Shown here: in pieces, positions 14,824 to 19,765 of the stretch
Layout: the number at the start of each line of letters is the position of its first letter
Numbering within the stretch: the first letter of the stretch is position 1
Assembly: GCA_003248565.1 (NCBI GenBank)
Contig: QFOV01000029.1
Span: 1 to 19,765, forward strand
Direction: 5' to 3'
Length of the DNA: 19,765 bases
DNA from: Stenotrophomonas sp.
Lineage (GTDB): Bacteria > Pseudomonadota > Gammaproteobacteria > Xanthomonadales > Xanthomonadaceae
Made by a program: the position numbers and the translations under genes
Notes under the pieces: model-generated
Databases searched by the model: none
Told to the model about the DNA's origin: nothing
What the model saw: only the letters and a program-made list of their open reading frames with translations

Positions 14824-14838
14824 CAACAGTTTCTGTTG
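14824..14838. promoter_or_regulatory. Operator-like inverted repeat upstream of protease 1
   Basis: CAACAG-TTT-CTGTTG is a perfect 6-bp inverted repeat just ahead of the proposed -35. A related but degraded sequence (GACAGTGGTTTCAGTAGTAC) lies at the matching place before protease 2. It could bind a regulator. It does not match the Clp/CRP consensus. Confidence 0.3.
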
Positions 14839-14846
14839 TAACCCTC

Positions 14847-14875
14847 TTGTCATCGATTCAGCCGCCATTTACTGT
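14847..14875 (+). promoter_or_regulatory. Candidate promoter of protease 1
   Basis: TTGTCA (14847-14852) and TACTGT (14870-14875) are spaced by 17 bases. The -10 matches consensus only moderately, but TACTGTC is kept in the aligned upstream region of protease 2 (17679-17685), where the -35 is not. Transcription from here would give a 5'UTR of about 125 bases. Confidence 0.35.
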
Positions 14876-14967
14876 CCGCCAACGGATCGGTAACAGGGGA
14901 CTGGTTCGGGTAGTTCTACCCGGGCAGCAACCTCTTCGCATCTGGCAGGGCCCGGGCTAGGACGCAT

Positions 14968-14981
14968 GCCGCGCAAGCGGC
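14968..14981 (+). promoter_or_regulatory. 5'UTR stem-loop of protease 1
   Basis: GCCGC-GCAA-GCGGC forms a 5-bp stem with a GNRA-type GCAA loop, 27 bases before the start codon. The same structure with loop GCAT is present 25 bases before protease 2. Keeping it in both paralogues suggests a role in mRNA stability or translation. Confidence 0.4.
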
Positions 14982-15008
14982 TTCCTCTCACTGCAGAAGG
15001 GCTCATCA

Positions 15009-17108
15009 ATGTCATCCAAATCGCGCCGTACGCTTGTTCGTGGGTTGGTGGTTGTTGGCACTGCTTCGTTGTCGTCCCTGCTTCTGTGTGCGCCGGCCTG
15101 GGCCGGTGATGTGCATCTGGCCGGTCTGGATTCCGCGCCGACGCATCAGCGCTTCATCGTCAAATACCGCCAGGACAGCCGCCAGGCTGCAGGCGACGCG
15201 GCCCTGCAGAAGACCCTGGTCTCCGCTGCCCGCGCGCTGCCGACCCGCGCTGGCAAGAGCGTCGGCGTGCAGCACATGCGGCGACTGGCGGTAGGTGCGG
15301 ATGTGGTCCGCGCCGATGCCAAGCTGGACCGTGTCGAAGCCGAAACCCTGATGCGCAAGCTGGCTGCCGATCCGAACGTCGAGTACGTCGAGGTCGATCG
15401 CCTCAACACCATCCGCCTGACCCCGAACGACACCCGCTACGGCGAGCAGTGGGGCTATTCCGGCACCTATGGCATCAAGGCCAACCAGGCCTGGGATGTC
15501 ACCAATGGCGCCGGTTCGGTGGTGGCGGTGCTGGATACCGGCATCACCGCCCACAGCGACCTGGCCGCCAACCTGCTGCCGGGCTATGACTTCATCAACG
15601 ACACCACGGTGTCCAACGATGGCAATGGCCGCGACAACGATCCCAGCGATCCGGGTGATTGGGTAAGCGCCAACCAGTGTGGCGGCACACATGCCGCGCA
15701 GGGTTCCAGCTGGCATGGCACGCATGTGGCCGGAACGATTGCTGCGGTCACCAACAACGCCAAGGGTGTTGCCGGCGTGGCGTATGGCGCCAAGATCGTG
15801 CCGGTGCGGGTACTTGGTACCTGTGGTGGCTACGACTCGGATATTGCCGACGCCATCATCTGGGCTTCCGGTGGCACGGTATCCGGTGTGCCGGCCAATG
15901 CGAATCCGGCCGAGGTGATCAATCTCAGCCTGGGTGGCTCAGGTGCCTGTGGCAGCACCACGCAGGCAGCGATCAATGGCGCGGTCAGTCGCGGCACTAC
16001 GCTGGTGATCGCTGCGGGCAACGACAACACCAATGTCTCCAACGCTTCGCCCGCCAACTGCAACAACGTGATCGCGGTGGCCTCGACGACCAGCACCGGC
16101 GCACGTTCGAGTTTCTCCAATTACGGCGCGCTGATCGACATCGCCGCACCGGGCTCCAACATCCTGTCCACGCTCAACAGCGGCACCACCACACCGGGTG
16201 CGGAAAGTTATGCCGCGTACAACGGCACCTCGATGGCGACCCCGCACGTAGCTGGCGTTGTTGCATTGCTGCAGGCGGTCTCAACCACGCCGAAAACACC
16301 GGCGCAGGTCGAGGCCTTGATCAAGGCCAACGTCACTCCGTTCCCGTCCACGCCGTCGCAGAGCATCGGCCCGGGCATCCTCAATGCGAAGGCAGTGGTG
16401 GATGCGGCCAACGGCGGTGGCAATCCAAACCCGGGCGGCACGGTGCTGAACAATGGTGTGCCGATTACCGGTCTTTCCGGCGCTGCCAGCAGCACCCAGT
16501 ACTTCACCGTGCAGGTGCCGGCGGGCGCGAGCAATCTGGTGATTGCCAGCTCCGGTGGCAGCGGTGATGCGGACTTGTATGTGCGTGCCGGCAGCCAGCC
16601 GACCACGTCCACCTATGACTGCCGGCCGTACAAGACTGGCAATGCGGAGAGCTGCAGCTTCGCAACACCAGTAGCAGGTACCTACCACGTGATGTTGTCC
16701 GCGTACTCGGCGTTCTCGGGGGTCAGCCTGCAGGCCAGTTGGAGTACCGGTGGCGGCAGTGGCGGCGTGCAGACCTATAGCAACGCAACCGCTGTCACCA
16801 TCGTTGACAACGCCACGGTGGAGAGCGCCATCGCCGTCTCCGGGCGCACTGGCAACGCGCCTGCATCCACGCCGGTGACAGTCGATATCAGCCACACCTG
16901 GAAGGGCGATCTGAAGGTGGATCTGGTCGCGCCCGATGGCAGCGTCTACGTGCTGAGCAATTATGCCGGAGGCAGCGCGGACGATATCAAGCAGACCTTC
17001 AACGTGAACCTGTCCAGCGAAGCGCTCAATGGCAGCTGGAAGCTGCGCGTCAACGACAAGGCCAGTGGCGATACCGGCCGAATCAACAGTTGGTCGATCA
17101 GGTTCTGA
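15009..17108 (+). CDS. Secreted subtilisin-like serine protease, first of a tandem pair
   Basis: This is a 699-residue preproprotein. A signal peptide spans 1-32 (basic SKSRRTLVRG, then a hydrophobic core to WA|GD). An I9-type inhibitory propeptide spans about 46-130. The S8 catalytic domain spans about 138-465, with Asp176 (VLDTG), His236 (HGTHVAGT), oxyanion Asn338 (AAGND) and Ser408 (GTSMATPH). A PPC domain at about 485-578 includes GDADLYVRAGSQPTTSTYDC, and a P-type domain at about 588-699 includes VDISHTWKGDLKVDLVAP. Cysteine pairs 224/272, 314/351 and 538/549 probably form disulfides. ATG 15009 has AGAAGGG seven bases upstream. The layout recalls the StmPr extracellular proteases of S. 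maltophilia, which also occur in tandem. It would be exported by Sec, then type II secretion, which is an inference. Confidence 0.95.
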   Translation: MSSKSRRTLVRGLVVVGTASLSSLLLCAPAWAGDVHLAGLDSAPTHQRFIVKYRQDSRQAAGDAALQKTLVSAARALPTRAGKSVGVQHMRRLAVGADVVRADAKLDRVEAETLMRKLAADPNVEYVEVDRLNTIRLTPNDTRYGEQWGYSGTYGIKANQAWDVTNGAGSVVAVLDTGITAHSDLAANLLPGYDFINDTTVSNDGNGRDNDPSDPGDWVSANQCGGTHAAQGSSWHGTHVAGTIAAVTNNAKGVAGVAYGAKIVPVRVLGTCGGYDSDIADAIIWASGGTVSGVPANANPAEVINLSLGGSGACGSTTQAAINGAVSRGTTLVIAAGNDNTNVSNASPANCNNVIAVASTTSTGARSSFSNYGALIDIAAPGSNILSTLNSGTTTPGAESYAAYNGTSMATPHVAGVVALLQAVSTTPKTPAQVEALIKANVTPFPSTPSQSIGPGILNAKAVVDAANGGGNPNPGGTVLNNGVPITGLSGAASSTQYFTVQVPAGASNLVIASSGGSGDADLYVRAGSQPTTSTYDCRPYKTGNAESCSFATPVAGTYHVMLSAYSAFSGVSLQASWSTGGGSGGVQTYSNATAVTIVDNATVESAIAVSGRTGNAPASTPVTVDISHTWKGDLKVDLVAPDGSVYVLSNYAGGSADDIKQTFNVNLSSEALNGSWKLRVNDKASGDTGRINSWSIRF

Positions 17109-17176
17109 GGTGCTTGTAGTTCAGGCGGCAGTTGATGGCTGATCGCGGATGCTGTCGCTCAGCTGCGATGTGATCT

Positions 17177-17211
17177 GGCCCCGGCGGTTTCGCCGGGGCC
17201 TTTCGTTTGTT
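17177..17211 (+). terminator. Rho-independent terminator after protease 1
   Basis: GGCCCCGGCG (17177-17186) and CGCCGGGGCC (17191-17200) form a perfect 10-bp stem with a GTTT loop, followed by TTTCGTTTGTT. It lies about 70 bases past the protease 1 stop and should separate the two protease genes transcriptionally. Confidence 0.85.
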
Positions 17212-17285
17212 GCTTGATGGACTCCAGTACACACGCTTCCCATGGCGTTCTGATTGGCAGGATGCCTCCTTCGCCGCAGTCCTGT

Positions 17286-17379
17286 AGCCCGGGTAAGCGC
17301 AGCGCACCCGGGAGCAATGCCCCGGCGAACTATCAGGCCCTCCGTCAACAGCCCCGGGTGCGCTGCGCTTACCCGGGCT
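17286..17379. repeat. 27-bp perfect inverted repeat pair with 40-bp spacer
   Basis: The arm at 17286-17312, starting AGCCCGGGTAAGCGCAGCGC, is the exact reverse complement of the arm at 17353-17379. Each arm has CCCGGGT...ACCCGGG ends. The motif is a familiar dispersed intergenic repeat in Xanthomonadaceae (general knowledge). It lies just after the protease 1 terminator and is built like the pair at 166-269. Confidence 0.75.
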
Positions 17380-17640
17380 GCAGGCCGTGCGCTGCCTGCA
17401 CGACGTTCCCGCGTCTCCGTTTGAGACAGCGTGCTGACCAGGATGCTTTTGCCGATGTATTGCCGACAAGGAATACGGGCGTGCAAGCAGCGCTTCGGCG
17501 GTGTGCCGGTTGCTTGAACTCAGGCATGTGGTGAGCAAGGGCTGTCAGCATCGATGCTGGCAAAGATGCGTTGATGCACGCGGTGCACGCCTCCCTGACT
17601 GATTGATTGGGGAGTTATGACGGCGACGGGGACAGTGGTT
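17380..17640. other. Non-coding gap before the protease 2 leader
   Basis: No gene is supported here. The only structure seen is a 14-bp palindrome, CAGCATCGATGCTG (17546-17559). The stretch precedes the part that aligns with the protease 1 leader. Confidence 0.45.
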
Positions 17641-17666
17641 TCAGTAGTACGCCGATGGGAGCGTGC

Positions 17667-17697
17667 AATCCGCCTGCCTACTGTCTGCAGGCGGATT
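17667..17697 (+). promoter_or_regulatory. Perfect 11-bp inverted repeat over the protease 2 promoter region
   Basis: AATCCGCCTGC (17667-17677) pairs with GCAGGCGGATT (17687-17697). The 9-base loop, CTACTGTCT, holds TACTGT, the counterpart of the proposed protease 1 -10 box. The protease 1 leader lacks this inverted repeat. It could be an operator or a hairpin in a longer transcript. Confidence 0.4.
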
Positions 17698-17776
17698 GGC
17701 GAAAGGGGGCCGGTCCGGAGTGTTCTGCCAGGGTATGGGCGTGTTGAGCACGCTGGGCATATCGGGCAGGACCGGC

Positions 17777-17790
17777 GCCGCGCATGCGGC
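17777..17790 (+). promoter_or_regulatory. 5'UTR stem-loop of protease 2
   Basis: GCCGC-GCAT-GCGGC lies 25 bases before the start codon and is the counterpart of the stem-loop at 14968-14981. The stem is identical, and only the last loop base and the flanks differ. Confidence 0.4.
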
Positions 17791-17815
17791 AACTTCCATG
17801 CAGAAGGGTTCAACA

Positions 17816-19765
17816 ATGTCATCCATTTCGCGTCGTACGCTTCGCCGTGGGTTCGTGGCAGTTGGCACTGCTTCGCTGTTTCCCCTGCTGTTGTGCAAGT
17901 CGGCCTTGGCCGGCGAAGTGCACCTTGCAGGCCTGGACTCCGCACCTGCGCATCAACGCTTCATCGTCAAGCTCCGCCCGGACATGACTCGGATTGAAAG
18001 CAAGGTCGCGCTGGGCAACGCCTTGACCTCTGCCGCACGTGCGCTGCCGGTGCGCGCAGGCAAAACAGCCACGCTGCAGCACCTGCGCCGGTTGGCGGTT
18101 GGTGCGGACGTGGTGCAGGTTGACACCCCGCTGGATCGCATCGAGGCGCAAGCACTGATGCATCGTTTGGCTGCCGATCGCAATGTCGACCATGTCGAGC
18201 TTGATCGACGCCACACCATAGCTGCCATCCCGAACGACCCGCGGTTCGGCGAGCAATGGGGGCTGTCCGGAACCTATGGCATCAACGCCACCGAGGCTTG
18301 GGAAAATGCGAGCGGGGCGGGTGTGGTGGTGGCGGTACTGGATACCGGTATTGCCAGCCACAGCGACCTGAATGCCAATGTTCTGCCTGGCTATGACTTC
18401 ATTGATGATATCGAGGTGGCCAATGATGGCGATGGTCGAGATGACGATGCAAGCGACCCTGGGGACTGGGTGACGGCCAACCAATGTGGTGGCAGCCACG
18501 GCGCGCAGAACTCCAGTTGGCATGGTACCCACGTAGCCGGCACCATCGCTGCAGTGGCCAACAACAGCAAGGGTGTGGCCGGCGTTGCACCTGGCGCCAG
18601 GATCGTACCGGTACGCGTGCTGGGTCGCTGTGGTGGCTATACCTCGGATATTGCCGATGCCATTGTCTGGGCCGCTGGCGGACACGTGCCCGGCGTACCT
18701 GCAAATGCCAATCCGGCAGAGGTCATCAATCTCAGCCTTGGCGGTGCTGGTACCTGTGGCAGCACCATGCAGAACGCGATCAACAGCGCGACAGGCAAGG
18801 GCGCGACCCTGGTCATTGCGGCTGGCAACAGCAACAGCAACGTGGGCAATGCCTCGCCTGCCAACTGCAATAATGTCATCGCGGTTGCTGCCAGTGACAG
18901 CGTTGGCAAACGTTCGGTCTGGAGCAGCAGCCAGCAGTCAAACCATGGTCCACTGGTGGACGTCGCAGCGCCGGGCAGCTCCATTCTCTCCACGCTCAAC
19001 AATGGCAGCAAGGGGCCGGCGGGCGAGAGCTACGCCTCCTATGGTGGAACCTCGATGGCGGCGCCGCATGTGGCTGGCGTGGTGGCGCTGGTGCAGCAGG
19101 TATCCAATCCCGTGCGTACGCCAACGGAGATTGAAGCCTTGATCAAGGCGACGGTGAGTCCTTTTCCAGCTGCACCTGACCGGGATATCGGCGCCGGCAT
19201 CGTCAATGCGCAAGCGGCTGTGGCCGTAGCCTTGGGTGGCCCGCTGCCACCGGAGCCGGAGCCAGACCCTGCGACTGAGCTGGAGAATGATGTGGCGCTG
19301 GCCGGCTTGGCAGGCAGCAAGGGTAGCAACCGTTATTACAGCGTGCGGGTACCTGCGGGGGCATCGAATCTACTGATCAGCATTGCCGGAGGCAATGGCG
19401 ACGCGGACCTGTACGTGCGCGCTACCAGTCGTCCCACCGCCTCCACCTACGATTGCCGTCCGTTCAGTGCAGGCAATGCCGAGAGCTGCAGCATTCCCGT
19501 TCCTGTAGCGGGCACTTACCACGTCATGCTGAGCGGCTACTCGGCGTACTCGGCCGTGCGTTTGAAGGCGAGTTGGGGGCTGCTGCCGGCACAGACCTAT
19601 AGCAGCAGCGAGGGGCTGGACATCCTCGACAACGACACGGTGGAAAGTGTGATCAACGTATCCGGGCGTACTGCCAACGCACCGGCAGCCACCCCGGTAA
19701 CGGTGGATATCAGCCATAGCTGGCGGGGCGACCTGAAGGTGGAGCTGCTCGCGCCTGGCGGCCGC
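17816..19765 (+). CDS. Secreted subtilisin-like serine protease, second of the tandem pair (3' end outside window)
   Basis: 650 codons are present and the frame is open at the window end. The start is ATG 17816, in the same MSSxSRRTL context as protease 1, with AGAAGGG upstream. The signal peptide is at 1-32 (ending SALA|GE) and the I9 propeptide at about 46-130. The S8 domain has Asp176, His236, Asn338 and Ser413 (GTSMAAPH). The PPC domain (GDADLYVRATSRPTASTYDC) and the start of the P domain (VDISHSWRGDLKVELLAP) follow. Against protease 1 it has a five-residue insertion before the catalytic serine (WSSSQQSNHGPL) and a Pro/Glu-rich linker (PLPPEPEPDPATELEN) in place of the Gly/Asn/Pro-rich one. 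It is a clear tandem duplicate that has diverged in sequence but kept every catalytic residue. About 50 residues should remain beyond the window. Confidence 0.93.
   Translation, partial: MSSISRRTLRRGFVAVGTASLFPLLLCKSALAGEVHLAGLDSAPAHQRFIVKLRPDMTRIESKVALGNALTSAARALPVRAGKTATLQHLRRLAVGADVVQVDTPLDRIEAQALMHRLAADRNVDHVELDRRHTIAAIPNDPRFGEQWGLSGTYGINATEAWENASGAGVVVAVLDTGIASHSDLNANVLPGYDFIDDIEVANDGDGRDDDASDPGDWVTANQCGGSHGAQNSSWHGTHVAGTIAAVANNSKGVAGVAPGARIVPVRVLGRCGGYTSDIADAIVWAAGGHVPGVPANANPAEVINLSLGGAGTCGSTMQNAINSATGKGATLVIAAGNSNSNVGNASPANCNNVIAVAASDSVGKRSVWSSSQQSNHGPLVDVAAPGSSILSTLNNGSKGPAGESYASYGGTSMAAPHVAGVVALVQQVSNPVRTPTEIEALIKATVSPFPAAPDRDIGAGIVNAQAAVAVALGGPLPPEPEPDPATELENDVALAGLAGSKGSNRYYSVRVPAGASNLLISIAGGNGDADLYVRATSRPTASTYDCRPFSAGNAESCSIPVPVAGTYHVMLSGYSAYSAVRLKASWGLLPAQTYSSSEGLDILDNDTVESVINVSGRTANAPAATPVTVDISHSWRGDLKVELLAPGGR

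Overview
The window is GC-rich chromosomal DNA that most resembles a member of the Xanthomonadaceae, probably Stenotrophomonas. The grounds are small GTAG-headed palindromic repeats of the kind described in S. maltophilia, a tandem pair of StmPr-like subtilase genes, a Xanthomonas-style TonB-dependent receptor, and many Xanthomonadaceae-type inverted repeats between genes. No phage, transposase, CRISPR, rRNA or tRNA gene was seen. The assignment rests on recall and reading by eye, not on a database search.

Region 1 (1-4140) holds a proton-translocating NAD(P) transhydrogenase locus. The last codons of a probable pntAA end at 112. About 1.8 kb later come pntAB, an unrecognised four-helix membrane gene and pntB, joined by start/stop overlaps. 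Between pntAA and pntAB lie a cluster of palindromic repeats (122-429) and, on the opposite strand, a tightly overlapping three-gene operon: an ECF-type sigma factor, a one-helix membrane protein and a DUF3106-like secreted protein. The transhydrogenase operon therefore appears to be split by a reversed sigma-factor cassette.

Region 2 (4157-6863) holds two neighbouring AraC-family regulators on the minus strand that are clear paralogues, followed by a non-coding stretch with an orphan minus-strand terminator that may end a small RNA.

Region 3 (6864-12239) is the most interesting block. A TPR-sulfotransferase fusion on the plus strand meets tail-to-tail a minus-strand pair: a TonB-dependent receptor and an overlapping prolyl-4-hydroxylase-like 2-oxoglutarate/Fe(II) oxygenase. 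This suggests an outer-membrane uptake or signalling system in which a ligand or a protein is hydroxylated and sulfated. The substrate is not evident.

Region 4 (12395-14735) is housekeeping: a small membrane protein, the Fe-S assembly factor sufT, and ilvE with a strong terminator.

Region 5 (14736-19765) holds two tandem secreted subtilases with the same domain order (signal peptide, I9 propeptide, S8 catalytic domain, PPC domain, P domain). The second runs off the window end. The similarity extends upstream into the leader, including a shared 5'UTR stem-loop, so the duplication carried the control region with it.
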